64,000 bases of DNA from positions 281,507-345,506 of the forward strand of contig NZ_JADYVX010000005.1 of the NCBI RefSeq assembly GCF_020194175.1. Direction: 5' to 3'. Shown piece after piece: positions 17,836 through 26,634 of this stretch; the first letter of the stretch is position 1, and each line of letters begins with the position of its first letter. The position numbers and the translations under genes are program-made. This DNA is from Bradyrhizobium sp. BRP22. GTDB taxonomy: Bacteria > Pseudomonadota > Alphaproteobacteria > Rhizobiales > Xanthobacteraceae. A model generated the notes under the pieces. The model saw only the letters and a list, made by a program, of their open reading frames with translations, was not told the origin of the DNA and did not search any database.

Positions 17836-17927
17836 GTGCGGGGAATCCCGTTGGGCTGCTATTTTGCCATAGCGCGGCGCGGCCGTCCAACCGGCGGGCG
17901 ATCGCCGCGCGCAGCGAATGTCGAAGT

Positions 17928-18755
17928 CTAGGAAGCAAAGTCCTGCGGCGTGAAGCTGAGGTCGAGCATCTTCCACTCGCCATAGCGATCCGCCGGCAGC
18001 ATCGTATAGGGCTGGCACGCTTCCAGTGCACTCATCGCACCACGCATCAGCACCGGTCCCTTCTCGGAGGCGCTGGCCTCGATCAGCAGCGGCTCGTCCG
18101 CGAGCCTCCCCTGTGGCGTCATGAACACGCGCAGCGTGACCTTGACGTCATCGGACGGTTTCAGCGATGCAGGCAGCTTCGAGCAGGTCTTGAGATGGCG
18201 GCGAAACTCGGCGATGACGCTCGGGGTGAGGTCGGCCGATCTGATTGCCGGTGCATCGAAATCCTCGTCCACCTTGCCACCGTAGCGCGCGGCCGGGGCC
18301 GGGGCTGGCGCTGCCATCGTCGGGAGATGCGGCGGCAAGCCGAGTTGGACATGATATTTGATCGACAGATCGGGCTCCGGCGGCGTGTAGGCCGGGGTGG
18401 CCAGCGGTTGAGCCGCGGGCTGCGGCGGGACCGAGCCCGATTCCGCGGGTGCCGGCTGCTTCTGCAGCGGCGGGGCCGACGGTGACGGCTGCGGCGCCGG
18501 TGCAGGCGGATCGCTTGCGGCCGGCTGCTGCAGCGCGGACAGGTCGATGGTCGGTGACGGAGAAGGCGACGGCGATGGGGTCGGCTCGGGCTGCTTCTCG
18601 AGCTCTTGCGGCGTGACGATGTCGACCGGGACGGTGTCAGCCGCCACGACATCGAACGGATGGACTTCGGACAGGAGCAGCACCAGGGCCAGCACCGACA
18701 GGTGCGCAACCGCCGACGCCGTCACGTCCACAGGAATGAGCTCCCGCAGGTTCAT
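17928..18755 (-). CDS. TolA/TonB-like cell envelope protein
   Basis: About 275 residues with one N-terminal transmembrane helix (VAHLSVLALVLLLSEVHPF), a Pro/Ser/Ala-rich linker of about 110 residues suited to spanning the periplasm, and a C-terminal alpha/beta domain (SVIAEFRRHLKTCSKLP ... VTLRVFMTPQGRLADEP) like the TonB/TolA C-terminal fold. An energy-transducing or envelope-linking role is inferred from the layout only; no exbB/exbD or tolQR genes are nearby. A TTG two codons upstream is the alternative start; ATG 18755 is preferred. Confidence 0.75.
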   Translation of the reverse strand: MNLRELIPVDVTASAVAHLSVLALVLLLSEVHPFDVVAADTVPVDIVTPQELEKQPEPTPSPSPSPSPTIDLSALQQPAASDPPAPAPQPSPSAPPLQKQPAPAESGSVPPQPAAQPLATPAYTPPEPDLSIKYHVQLGLPPHLPTMAAPAPAPAARYGGKVDEDFDAPAIRSADLTPSVIAEFRRHLKTCSKLPASLKPSDDVKVTLRVFMTPQGRLADEPLLIEASASEKGPVLMRGAMSALEACQPYTMLPADRYGEWKMLDLSFTPQDFAS

Positions 18756-18816
18756 TCGCAACTGATCAGGTTTGACAGCCCCTGCCTGTCAGCATAGCCG
18801 CCCATCGAGGCGTGTC

Positions 18817-19635
18817 TCAATCCCATTTCGGCGCAAAGCCGGAATCGGTCAGGCGGCGTGAGGCGTCACTCATGCCCGAGATCAGGCTCATGTCGTCCAC
18901 CGACAATTCGAAATCGAAGACGTTGATATTCTCCGACAGCCGTTCGAGCTTGGAGGTCCGCGGGATTGCGGCAACATTCTGTTGCACCAGCCAGCGCAGG
19001 CAGACCTGGGCCGCCGTCTTGCGATAGCGGTCGCCGATCCGCGCCAAGGTACGGTCATTCCTGACGCGGCCCTTGGCGATCGGGCTGTAGGCGACCACCG
19101 CCATGCCGTGCCGGGCGCAGGCGGCCCTCACCTTCGTCTGGTCGAGATAGGGATGATACTCGACCTGGTCGCACACCAGCGGCTCCGCGCAAGCCGCCAC
19201 CGCCTGCTCGATCAAGGCGACGGTGAAGTTGGAGATGCCGATATGGCGCGCCAGCCCGAGCTGTTTGGCGTGCGCCAGCGCGCCCACCGTTTCCGCCAGC
19301 GGCACCTGCGGGTTCGGCCAGTGCAGCAACAACAGATCGACTTCGGTCAGCCGCAGCCGCGCCAGGCTTTCCTTTGCCGAGCGCTCGAGGTCGTTGGGCC
19401 TGAAGTGGGTGGTCCAGACCTTGGTCGTGATGAAGACGTCGTCGCGCCTCACGCCGGACGCGCGCAGCCCCTCGCCGACCTCGCGCTCATTGTCGTACAT
19501 CTGCGCGGTGTCGATATGGCGATAGCCGAGCCTGAGCGCCTGCTCGACGATCCGCGCGCAGGTGCGTCCGCGCAATTCCCAGGTGCCAAGCCCGATCGCC
19601 GGGATCCTGGCGCCATTGGCTTCGATGATGGTCAT
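18817..19635 (-). CDS. Aldo/keto reductase
   Basis: NADPH-dependent oxidoreductase of the AKR superfamily, 272 residues, cytosolic TIM barrel. The catalytic tetrad can be read: Asp and Tyr in HIDTAQMYDNE, Lys in ITTKVW, His in LLLHWPNP. The coenzyme part includes ISNFTVALIEQ and IPRTSKLERLSEN. Similarity is to the 2,5-diketo-D-gluconate reductase group (DkgA/B), but the physiological substrate cannot be assigned. A small XRE regulator gene lies just upstream on the same strand. Confidence 0.93.
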   Translation of the reverse strand: MTIIEANGARIPAIGLGTWELRGRTCARIVEQALRLGYRHIDTAQMYDNEREVGEGLRASGVRRDDVFITTKVWTTHFRPNDLERSAKESLARLRLTEVDLLLLHWPNPQVPLAETVGALAHAKQLGLARHIGISNFTVALIEQAVAACAEPLVCDQVEYHPYLDQTKVRAACARHGMAVVAYSPIAKGRVRNDRTLARIGDRYRKTAAQVCLRWLVQQNVAAIPRTSKLERLSENINVFDFELSVDDMSLISGMSDASRRLTDSGFAPKWD

Positions 19636-19671
19636 GCGTCCAGTATGGGCTGCCGTGGCCCGGCTGCCAAC

Positions 19672-19968
19672 TCAGGCCGCGGAGGATTCTGTTGCCAGTG
19701 CCGCAAAGACCGTTTCCGGCGAATGGGCGATGACCGCCAGAAGCGCCCGTGCCGGTCCACGAGGGGCCCGTTTGCCCTGCTCCCAGTTGCGGATCGTTTC
19801 CACGGGCACGCCGAGCTTGGCGGCGAATTCGAGCTGGGTCAGATGCGATCGGCGGCGGAGATCGCGGACCGTCAGCGGCCCCGTCGGCGTCTCGGGCGCC
19901 AGCGGGAACTCCTGCCCGTCACGCAGCTCGACGATCCGTCCATCCGCTTTCAGCCGCAGGCGCTTCAT
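19672..19968 (-). CDS. XRE-family helix-turn-helix transcriptional regulator
   Basis: 98 residues with a C-terminal helix-turn-helix (LTVRDLRRRSHLTQLEFAAKLGVPVETIRNWEQGKRAPRG) of the NadS/HigA-antitoxin type, in which the DNA-binding domain follows a short N-terminal strand region. Such proteins are often antitoxins, but no toxin-sized gene of RelE/HigB type adjoins it. It ends 36 bases before the aldo/keto reductase gene and may regulate it. Only the fold is certain. Confidence 0.85.
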   Translation of the reverse strand: MKRLRLKADGRIVELRDGQEFPLAPETPTGPLTVRDLRRRSHLTQLEFAAKLGVPVETIRNWEQGKRAPRGPARALLAVIAHSPETVFAALATESSAA

Positions 19969-20033
19969 GGTCTGCTCCGGAAAGCCGCATTGTGGGCGAA
20001 CCGACTTAAGCGTCGCTTAACGCTAGCAGGGTG

Positions 20034-21467
20034 CTAATTCAGTCCGAACCACAAAGTGGCGATGCCGAGAAAGCAGAAGAAGCCGACCACATCCGTGATG
20101 GTGGTAACGAAGGTGCCGGACGCCACGGCCGGATCGGCGCGCACCCGCTCCAGCACCATCGGGATCAAGATCCCGCCGAGCGCACCGGCAACCAGATTGC
20201 AGACGATGGCGAGCCCGATCACGACGCCGAGGCCCGGGATCTTGAACCAGGCCACCGCGGCGATCCCGGTGATGACGGCAAAGGCAACACCGTTGACGAG
20301 GCCGACCATAACCTCGCGCAGGATCACGCGAACGGCGTTGTAGGATCCGAGCTCGCGGGTCGCCAGCGCGCGCACCGCAACCGTCATGGTCTGGGTCGCG
20401 GCATTGCCGCCCTGGCTCGCGACGATCGGTGCCAGCACCGCAAGCGCCACCATCTTCTCGAGCTGGCCTTCAAACAGGCCCAGCACAGAGGATGCCAAAA
20501 AAGCGGTGGCGAGATTGATCAGCAGCCAGTTGAAGCGTCCCCGCGCAATCGTCCAGACATTGTCCGACAACTCTTCGTGACTGGTGACACCACCGAGCGC
20601 TTTCAGGTCTTCGTCGGCTTCCTCCTCGATGACGTCGACGACGTCGTCGATGGTGATGACGCCGACCAGCCGATCCGTGGTGTCGACCACGGGAGCGGCC
20701 ACCAGATTGTACTTGCCGAACATCCGCGCGACCTCTTCCTGGTCTTCCAGGGCCGAGACGCGGCGGCGATCTTCGTCGATCAGCTCAGTGAGCGGCACCG
20801 GACGGCGCGAACGCAGCAATACATCCAGCGGCACCGCACCCAGCCAGTGCCTGTCGGCGTCGACCACGTAGATCTCGTAGAACCGGTGCGGCAGATCGGG
20901 CGCGTCGCGCATGTAGTCGATGGTCTGACCCACCGTCCAATCCGGCGGCACCGCGATGAACTCGGTCTGCATCCGCCGGCCGGCGGAGTTTTCCGGATAC
21001 AGCAGGCTGCGCTCGAGCTCCGCGCGCTCGGACGGCGGAAGCCTTTCGAGGATCTGTTCCTTGTCCTCCTCGTCGAGACCTTCGAGAAGCTCGATCGCGT
21101 CATCGGACGCCAGTTCGCGGACGCCTTCGGCGACGGTCTCCGGCTCGAGCTCTTCGAGGATTTCCTCGCGCACGGCATCGTCGACCTCGTTCAATGCCGA
21201 GAAGTCGAAGTCGGCGCCGGTGATCTCGACAAGGCTGACGCGGTCTTCCGGCGCGAGCGCCGCGATGAGATCGCCGAGATCCGCCTCGTGCAGTTCCGCT
21301 ACGACCTCACAGAGGAACGGCCGGTCGGCCGCGTGGATCGCGCCCGTGATCTCCTCGACGAATTCGTGGCGGAGTTGCCCCTCCTCGTCCCGCATCGACA
21401 GCCGATCGAGGATGGACACTTCGGCGGGATGGGCAGCGTCGATATTCTCGGCCATGCCGCGCCTCAC
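20034..21467 (-). CDS. mgtE: Magnesium transporter MgtE
   Basis: Inner-membrane Mg2+ channel of 477 residues. The cytoplasmic N domain (MgtE_N, about 35-150, Glu/Asp-rich), two CBS domains (about 155-280, with VDADRHWLGAVPLDVLL and TTDRLVGVITIDDVVDVIE) and the five-helix C-terminal pore domain with ASQGGNAATQTMTV, the conserved selectivity region, are all present. Gating by intracellular Mg2+ through the N and CBS domains is known for the family. Promoters of mgtE and the divergent deacetylase must share the 109-base gap; I see no riboswitch in it. Confidence 0.96.
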   Translation of the reverse strand: MRRGMAENIDAAHPAEVSILDRLSMRDEEGQLRHEFVEEITGAIHAADRPFLCEVVAELHEADLGDLIAALAPEDRVSLVEITGADFDFSALNEVDDAVREEILEELEPETVAEGVRELASDDAIELLEGLDEEDKEQILERLPPSERAELERSLLYPENSAGRRMQTEFIAVPPDWTVGQTIDYMRDAPDLPHRFYEIYVVDADRHWLGAVPLDVLLRSRRPVPLTELIDEDRRRVSALEDQEEVARMFGKYNLVAAPVVDTTDRLVGVITIDDVVDVIEEEADEDLKALGGVTSHEELSDNVWTIARGRFNWLLINLATAFLASSVLGLFEGQLEKMVALAVLAPIVASQGGNAATQTMTVAVRALATRELGSYNAVRVILREVMVGLVNGVAFAVITGIAAVAWFKIPGLGVVIGLAIVCNLVAGALGGILIPMVLERVRADPAVASGTFVTTITDVVGFFCFLGIATLWFGLN

Positions 21468-21576
21468 CGTTTGACAGAGGGAAGGAACTCGTCTGAGTTA
21501 TCACCGCACGCATTACCCAATCGGTTGCATCCCGCGCAATGCCAAATGTCGCCGACCGCGAAGAACAGGTGTGCTT

Positions 21577-22359
21577 ATGAGAACGTTCGGTGCAGCCATT
21601 CTTGCCTTGCTCGCGTGGACCGACGCAGCGCAGGCCGCCGTCGAATGTCCGCGCAAGGATGCGCTCGGAACGTCGCGTGTCCTGACCGTCGATCCCGCGG
21701 CCTATCCGCGCATCGGCACCAAGAGCTTTCCGGGCACATTACCCCTACAGGATCACGAGGTGGTGTTGACGTTCGACGACGGGCCATGGCCGGCAACCGA
21801 CCGGAAGATTCTCGCGGCACTCGCCCATGAATGCGTGCGCGCCACCTTCTTCATGATCGGAAAGCCGGCCTCCGAACATGCGGAGCTGGTCCGCCAGATC
21901 GCGGCGCTCGGCCACACCGTCGCCCATCACACCTGGACGCATCATAACCTCAAATACATGAAGCCGGACGACGCCATTGGCGAGATCGACAAAGGCATCG
22001 CCGCAGTCGAAACCGCGCTGCATGGGCGGGCGACCACGACGCCGAGCACACCGTTCTTCCGCTTTCCCTATTTCGAGATGTCGCCGGAGACGCTCGCCAA
22101 CCTGGAGAAGCGCGGCATCGCAGTCTTCGGCGCCGACCTCTGGGCCAGCGACTGGAACAAGATGACGCCGCAGGAGGAGCTGAAGATCCTGACCGAGCGC
22201 CTGAACGCCGCCGGACGGGGCATCATCCTGCTGCACGATCCCAAGACACATACAGCGGCGATGCTTCCGGCCTTCTTGCGCTATCTGCGCGAGCACAATT
22301 ACCGGATTGTGCATATCGTGCCGCCGGGTCAAAAAACCGTGTCGGATCAGACACATTGA
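21577..22359 (+). CDS. Polysaccharide deacetylase family protein (first of tandem pair)
   Basis: Exported carbohydrate esterase 4 family protein of 260 residues. A signal peptide ends near QAAVECP. The NodB fold motifs are LTFDDGPWPAT (catalytic Asp plus metal Asp), HTVAHHTWTHHNL (metal His pair, motif 2), FFRFPYF (motif 3, R/P) and ILLHDPKTH (motif 5, catalytic His). N-deacetylation of a polymer such as peptidoglycan or chitin-like glycan is expected; the substrate is open. It is followed within 100 bases by a paralogue with the same conserved N-terminal block (DALGTSR--VDP), evidence of tandem duplication. Confidence 0.92.
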   Translation: MRTFGAAILALLAWTDAAQAAVECPRKDALGTSRVLTVDPAAYPRIGTKSFPGTLPLQDHEVVLTFDDGPWPATDRKILAALAHECVRATFFMIGKPASEHAELVRQIAALGHTVAHHTWTHHNLKYMKPDDAIGEIDKGIAAVETALHGRATTTPSTPFFRFPYFEMSPETLANLEKRGIAVFGADLWASDWNKMTPQEELKILTERLNAAGRGIILLHDPKTHTAAMLPAFLRYLREHNYRIVHIVPPGQKTVSDQTH

Positions 22360-22456
22360 ACCAAACAATGGCTATGGGTTACAAACCATTAACGCGGCAT
22401 TCATGACGCCGTGGGTAGGGATTTGGCGTCGGACCAGAGAATGCAGCCGGGGTGTC

Positions 22457-23761
22457 ATGATCGCTAGCGTTGGCGCGGGATTTTGGAAGGGGTCATGGAC
22501 CGCCCTCTCCCTGGTGGTTTTGATCTGCGCAAGCAGCCAGTCCGCGGCCGCCGCCGATTGTCCCGGCCATCCCGACGCGCTCGGCACCTCGCGCACGCTG
22601 GTGGTCGATCCCCGCGAGCATGCCAGGATCGGCACCATGCAATATGCCGAGACCCTGCCGCTCGACGATCACGAAGTGGTGCTGACATTTGATGACGGCC
22701 CGCTGCCGAAATACAGCAACCAGGTGCTGGACATTCTTGCCAGCCAGTGCGTGAAGGCGACCTTCTTCATCATCGGCCGACAGGCCAATGCCAATCCGCA
22801 AGGTGTCCGCAAGCTCATCGCCGCCGGCCACACCGTCGGCACCCATAGCCAGAATCATCCGCTCACCTTCAACAAGATGTCGATCGAGCAGGCCAGGCAG
22901 GAGGTCGATGCCGGCATCGCCTCCACCGTGGCCGCCCTTGGCGATGCGAGCAAGCTTGCGCCCTTCTTCCGCATTCCGGGGCTGCTGCGCGCCGCAGCCG
23001 TCGAGGATTATCTGGCGTCGCGGGGAATCCAGGCCTGGAGCGCCGACTTCCCCGCCGATGATTGGCGCCATATCCCTCCTTCGCGCGTCTACGATCTCGC
23101 GATCCAGCGCCTGGAAGCCAAGGGCAAAGGCATCCTGCTGCTGCACGATATCCAGCCGCGCACGGTGGCCGCGCTGCCGAGGATCCTGCAGGAGTTGAAG
23201 GCGCGCGGCTATCGCATCGTCCATGTGGTGCCGGCGACGCCGGAGCGGCCGGCCACGCCGACCGACCCGGTGCAGTGGCTGTTGCACCCACCGACCGAGA
23301 CCGTGGCGAGTGTGCGCTGGCCGAAGATTCCGAATTTCGTGTTCGCCCAGGCGCAGACACTGCCCGTCCCGGGACTGTCGAATCTGGATTGGCGCGATCC
23401 AGGCCTGTTCGATCGACTGCGCCGCCCGCGGGCCGCTCTCGTCGCGCAAACGGCATGGCCGGGACCATTGCGCGTCTCCGAGAACAGCCGCCCGGCGCTG
23501 CCCGTTCCGGCCTCCTCCGTCTTCAGGATGCCTGAGGGCGTCCGCGTGACGTTGCTGGCATCGCGTTCGCCTGCCAACCGGCCGGACCACGCCGCAAATG
23601 CGATCGGGCCGATTTCCGCACGAGCCCGCACCGTCGGTGCGCCCCAGGCAGCGCATTCCCGGCATGCCGCGCATCAGAATCCGCAAGCGGGCCACGCGGG
23701 CCGTGGCGCGCCCAAGCATGCCGTGCAGGCGAAGCCGGCGGTTCACGTGGCAAAGCGCTGA
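22457..23761 (+). CDS. Polysaccharide deacetylase family protein (second of pair, long C-terminal tail)
   Basis: CE4 enzyme of about 434 residues. Signal peptide about 1-33, ending SQSAAAADCPG. NodB motifs are LTFDDGPLPK, HTVGTHSQNHPLTF, FFRIPG and ILLLHDIQPRT. Unlike its upstream neighbour it carries about 170 extra residues, of which the last 60 are rich in Ala, His, Pro and Arg. The frame is open upstream to 22307, overlapping the first gene, and an ATG at 22403 is also possible; 22457 gives the best signal peptide. The deacetylase core resembles the first gene, so the pair probably acts on the same or related polymers. Confidence 0.9.
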   Translation: MIASVGAGFWKGSWTALSLVVLICASSQSAAAADCPGHPDALGTSRTLVVDPREHARIGTMQYAETLPLDDHEVVLTFDDGPLPKYSNQVLDILASQCVKATFFIIGRQANANPQGVRKLIAAGHTVGTHSQNHPLTFNKMSIEQARQEVDAGIASTVAALGDASKLAPFFRIPGLLRAAAVEDYLASRGIQAWSADFPADDWRHIPPSRVYDLAIQRLEAKGKGILLLHDIQPRTVAALPRILQELKARGYRIVHVVPATPERPATPTDPVQWLLHPPTETVASVRWPKIPNFVFAQAQTLPVPGLSNLDWRDPGLFDRLRRPRAALVAQTAWPGPLRVSENSRPALPVPASSVFRMPEGVRVTLLASRSPANRPDHAANAIGPISARARTVGAPQAAHSRHAAHQNPQAGHAGRGAPKHAVQAKPAVHVAKR

Positions 23762-23765
23762 AGAA

Positions 23766-23791
23766 CACGGCGCGGAGATTGCCGCGCCGTG
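23766..23791. terminator. Hairpin between convergent genes
   Basis: Perfect 10-bp stem CACGGCGCGG / CCGCGCCGTG (23766-23775, 23782-23791) between the stop codons of the deacetylase and the downstream - strand gene. There is no T-run, so it may act as a Rho-linked or mRNA-stabilising hairpin. Confidence 0.55.
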
Positions 23792-23794
23792 CGC

Positions 23795-24169
23795 TCAGTT
23801 CGTCACGATCTTGGCGATGCAGAGCAGGATGACGAGCGCCAGGAACAGCAGATCGATATAGGACTTGATCTCGCCGGCATGACGCAGCTCGGTGACGGCG
23901 CCGACGATCTGCTTGCGTGAGGCCGCCGAACTCGGCCCCTCGACCACGGCCATCCCGAGCCGACGCGCCTCCCCTTCCAGGCGTTCGATCCGCTGAAAGA
24001 AATAGAACGAGCGCAAGGCCGACGCCGCATGCATTGCGGCATAGATCAGCACCAGGAACGCGACGATCGCGCGGTGCTGGTATTTTTCCATGAAGTTGAG
24101 GCTGAAATAGACCAGCGCCAGAAACACGAAGTTGGAAACGAAGCGATAGACGTAGCTGAGCAGGATCAT
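23795..24169 (-). CDS. Small inner-membrane hypothetical protein
   Basis: 124 residues with hydrophobic helices at about 7-25, 33-53 and 100-121, and a central amphipathic, possibly coiled-coil stretch (SFYFFQRIERLEGEARRLGMAV). No known domain is recognised. The start at 24169 places the first membrane helix at the N-terminus; the frame extends further to 24223 without a better start. Confidence 0.75.
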   Translation of the reverse strand: MILLSYVYRFVSNFVFLALVYFSLNFMEKYQHRAIVAFLVLIYAAMHAASALRSFYFFQRIERLEGEARRLGMAVVEGPSSAASRKQIVGAVTELRHAGEIKSYIDLLFLALVILLCIAKIVTN

Positions 24170-24632
24170 CCTGTTCCCCGGATTTCCGAATCGGGCGCGC
24201 GATCGGTGAGCGATGGCGCTCATCGGTCCGGAATCGCCGGCCCGCGAGCTTGCACACCTTTAGCGTACGCGAATGGTGTTACGGAAAGGCATCCACCGGC
24301 CTCGAGGCGGAAAATTTGCCACCGCGCCACTGTGGGCTGCTCGTTGCGATGGTCACTGACCCCCTCTTGGCCATCACTCCGGCGCCGCTTGCCATTGTCC
24401 GAGCCGGGTTCGGAATTGCCATTGCCGCCGCCAAAGCCGATGACTTCGCCTATGATGACCGGGGGGCCATACCGTCCTGTTTCGGAGCAGCCGTTTGCTG
24501 TGACGCCCCCCGCAGTATTGCTGGCAGACGTCAATGCGCCGACATTCGGCGTTTTCGTGGATACGCCTAGCGAGCAGAATATGCCGGAACAACTGATACA
24601 GTGGTGATCAACGGATCCCGATCTTGAAGCTG
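24170..24632. other. Intergenic region without supported gene
   Basis: About 460 bases. Several frames of 70-190 codons are open but none shows a conserved pattern, a ribosome binding site or codon use like the neighbours. I see nothing certain in it. Confidence 0.5.
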
Positions 24633-24980
24633 ATGACCGAACATAATCCGATCGACGAGATTTCAGAGATCGAAGCGCGGATCGAGGAGCTTGCCGAGGT
24701 CGCCGAGCGATGCCGAAAGATTATTCTGTTCTCCAAGGCGGCAATCGCCGGCGGCGTCGCATTGCTGCTCGTTACGATGCTCGGCCTGTTCGGGCCCAAT
24801 CAGGTCGCGGCCCTCGGATCGATCGCCGCGGTGCTGGGCGGAATCGTATCGCTCGGATCGAATGTCAGTACGTTGCAACAGACGAAAGCCGCCATAACCG
24901 CCGCGGAGGCGCTTCGTTCGGATCTAATCAGCAGGATCGATCTTCGAGTGGTCGGCGATAGCCCAATGAGACTGGTTTGA
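24633..24980 (+). CDS. Small membrane protein with N-terminal coiled coil
   Basis: 115 residues. An acidic amphipathic helix (EISEIEARIEELAEVAERCRK) precedes two membrane helices (AAIAGGVALLLVTMLGLFG and VAALGSIAAVLGGIVSLGS), then a short helical tail with STLQQTKAAITAAEALRS. The ATG at 24633 is preferred over an upstream TTG. The function is unknown. Confidence 0.7.
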   Translation: MTEHNPIDEISEIEARIEELAEVAERCRKIILFSKAAIAGGVALLLVTMLGLFGPNQVAALGSIAAVLGGIVSLGSNVSTLQQTKAAITAAEALRSDLISRIDLRVVGDSPMRLV

Positions 24981-25080
24981 CGTGCCGCGTGCAGGCATAC
25001 GGCGAGAGTGCGCAAAGATCGACCAGGCACTTCAGGCAATTTCTGAAATGAATGTCTTATGTTCCAATGAGTTATGCGTT

Positions 25081-25165
25081 TGGTGCGCTCGGAGGGACTC
25101 GAACCCCCACGGTGTTACCCACTGCCACCTCAAGGCAGCGCGTCTACCAATTCCGCCACGAGCGC
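25081..25165 (-). tRNA. tRNA-Leu (anticodon GAG)
   Basis: Read on the - strand: acceptor GCGCTCG pairs with CGAGCGC, D-loop GAATTGGTAGACGC, anticodon stem CTGCC/GGCAG with loop TTGAGGT giving GAG (reads CUC and CUU), a long class II variable arm, T-loop GTTCGAGTC and encoded CCA end. The 85-base length with CCA is right for a leucine tRNA. Confidence 0.97.
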
Positions 25166-25262
25166 TGGGATGCGGAGGGAACCCTTGGGGCCGCCGCCGG
25201 ATCGACGGCGCGGGATGTAACAAATCGGAAGGTGGGGGACAAGCCGGTAAGTAGCCAATTAA

Positions 25263-25505
25263 CTACCTAACATCAGGCGATTTTGGCAGCATTTGCTTGA
25301 CCTCGACGGCGATCCGGTTGCGGTCGACCAGCACCACGCCGCTGGCGACCGGCAGGTTGTTGGCGAGGATCTTGACCTCGTCGGCCTCCGTGGCATCCAG
25401 TTCGATAATGGCGCCGCGGGAAAGCCGCATGACCTGGTGGATGGGCATCGTGGTGGTGCCGAGCACCACCATCAGATCGACACTGACTTTATCGAGGGTA
25501 GCCAC
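25263..25505 (-). CDS. FliN-like flagellar motor switch protein (orphan)
   Basis: 80 residues forming a single SpoA/FliMN C-terminal domain: VSVDLMVVLGTTTMPIHQVMRLSRGAIIELD, then VKILANNLPVASGVVLVDRNRIAVEVKQML. This is the switch-complex domain of FliN, near the minimum length for the family, which often has an N-terminal extension absent here. No other flagellar gene is in the window, so it may belong to a flagellar system encoded elsewhere. It lies between tRNA-Leu and the divergent lipB. Confidence 0.88.
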   Translation of the reverse strand: MATLDKVSVDLMVVLGTTTMPIHQVMRLSRGAIIELDATEADEVKILANNLPVASGVVLVDRNRIAVEVKQMLPKSPDVR

Positions 25506-25565
25506 TTTTGAACCGCCAAACCGAGACTAGATTGTGGTTCCACCTGACCACGTCATGGTTAGCCA

Positions 25566-26312
25566 ATGGTTAACATCCGCCAGGACCTTGATTTGACGAC
25601 TTTCGCGCACCCATCCGGCGGCGCTGCGGCGGAATGGCGGATTTCGGACGCCCCGGTGCCCTACCCCGACGCAGTCTCCGAGATGGAATCGCGCGTCGCC
25701 GACATCGCAGCCGGAAACGCGCCCGAACTGGTCTGGCTGCTGGAGCATCCCCCGCTCTACACATCCGGCACCAGCGGCAAGACCGGCGACCTCCTGGAGG
25801 CGCGATTCCCGATATTCCAGACCGGGCGCGGCGGTCAGATCACCTATCACGGCCCCGGCCAGCGGGTGGCCTACGTGATGCTGGACCTGAAGCGGCGCCG
25901 GCCGGACGTACGCGCCTATGTCGCGTCGCTGGAGCAGTGGATCATCCACACTCTTGCCGCCTTCAACGTCCGCGGCGAGCGCCGCGAGGATCGCGTCGGC
26001 GTCTGGGTCAAGCGACCCGACAAGGGAGCCGGCTTCGAAGACAAGATCGCGGCGATCGGGGTGCGGCTGAAGCGCTGGGTGTCGTTCCACGGCATCGCGA
26101 TCAATGTCGAGCCGGATCTTTCGCATTTCTCCGCGATCGTGCCCTGCGGCGTGGTCGACCCGCGCTACGGCGTCACCTCCCTGGTCGACCTCGGCCTGCC
26201 GGTGACGCTGCCGGACGTCGACGTCGCGCTTCGGCAGGCGTTTGCGGATGTGTTTGGCGAAACCATCGCGACCCCGGCGCCGCGCGCGCAAGCCGCCAAT
26301 GTCGTGAGCTGA
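25566..26312 (+). CDS. lipB: Octanoyl-[acyl-carrier-protein]:protein N-octanoyltransferase
   Basis: Transfers octanoyl from ACP to the lipoyl domains of 2-oxoacid dehydrogenases and GcvH, the first step of endogenous lipoate synthesis, in the cytosol. The 248-residue sequence has the signature [21 protein letters not shown], the substrate lysine region KIAAIGVR and the catalytic Cys in SAIVPCGV. Length is normal, with a short extra C-terminus. The start ATG at 25566 lies 60 bases from the divergent fliN-like gene. Confidence 0.98.
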   Translation: MVNIRQDLDLTTFAHPSGGAAAEWRISDAPVPYPDAVSEMESRVADIAAGNAPELVWLLEHPPLYTSGTSGKTGDLLEARFPIFQTGRGGQITYHGPGQRVAYVMLDLKRRRPDVRAYVASLEQWIIHTLAAFNVRGERREDRVGVWVKRPDKGAGFEDKIAAIGVRLKRWVSFHGIAINVEPDLSHFSAIVPCGVVDPRYGVTSLVDLGLPVTLPDVDVALRQAFADVFGETIATPAPRAQAANVVS

Positions 26313-26334
26313 CGGACAGGCGCCGGCGCCCGGC

Positions 26335-26634
26335 CTACACGGTCGGCAGCACGGAAAATCGATCCCCTGCCTCTCGCAGGTTGAGCCAGTCCGGAGCGCC
26401 TGCATCGTTGTCGACGGCATCGACGCGCGCCGCGCTCGGCCCACGTCGGCACGCATCGATCATTTCCGATATGACGGCCTCGGGTCCGGCAAACACCGCC
26501 TCGACGCTGCCATCCCGGCGGTTGCGCACCCAGCCCTCGAGCTGGCGCAGGCGCGCCTGGTGCTCGACCCAGGCACGATAGCCGACACCCTGCACACGCC
26601 CACGGATCACGACGTGCCGGATCGCGTCGGTCAT
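26335..26634 (-). CDS. Acylphosphatase
   Basis: 99-residue enzyme hydrolysing carboxyl-phosphate bonds. The signature [16 protein letters not shown] contains the phosphate-binding loop and catalytic Arg; the second motif [17 protein letters not shown] contains the catalytic Asn. Its start overlaps the stop of the upstream lyase gene by four bases (ATGA), so translation is probably coupled in the three-gene operon with the carboxylase alpha subunit. Confidence 0.96.
   Translation of the reverse strand: MTDAIRHVVIRGRVQGVGYRAWVEHQARLRQLEGWVRNRRDGSVEAVFAGPEAVISEMIDACRRGPSAARVDAVDNDAGAPDWLNLREAGDRFSVLPTV

Noticed and set aside
20031..21830. 599-codon + strand frame opposite mgtE
   Set aside because: mgtE shows CBS and pore motifs on the other strand; the + frame is Asp/His/Arg-rich shadow sequence.
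24220..24570. Open frames on both strands between two small membrane genes
   Set aside because: Neither shows conserved features or consistent codon use, so no gene is claimed.
25052..25270. Plus-strand frame with GGTRTPTVLPTATSRQR
   Set aside because: False translation across the antisense of tRNA-Leu.
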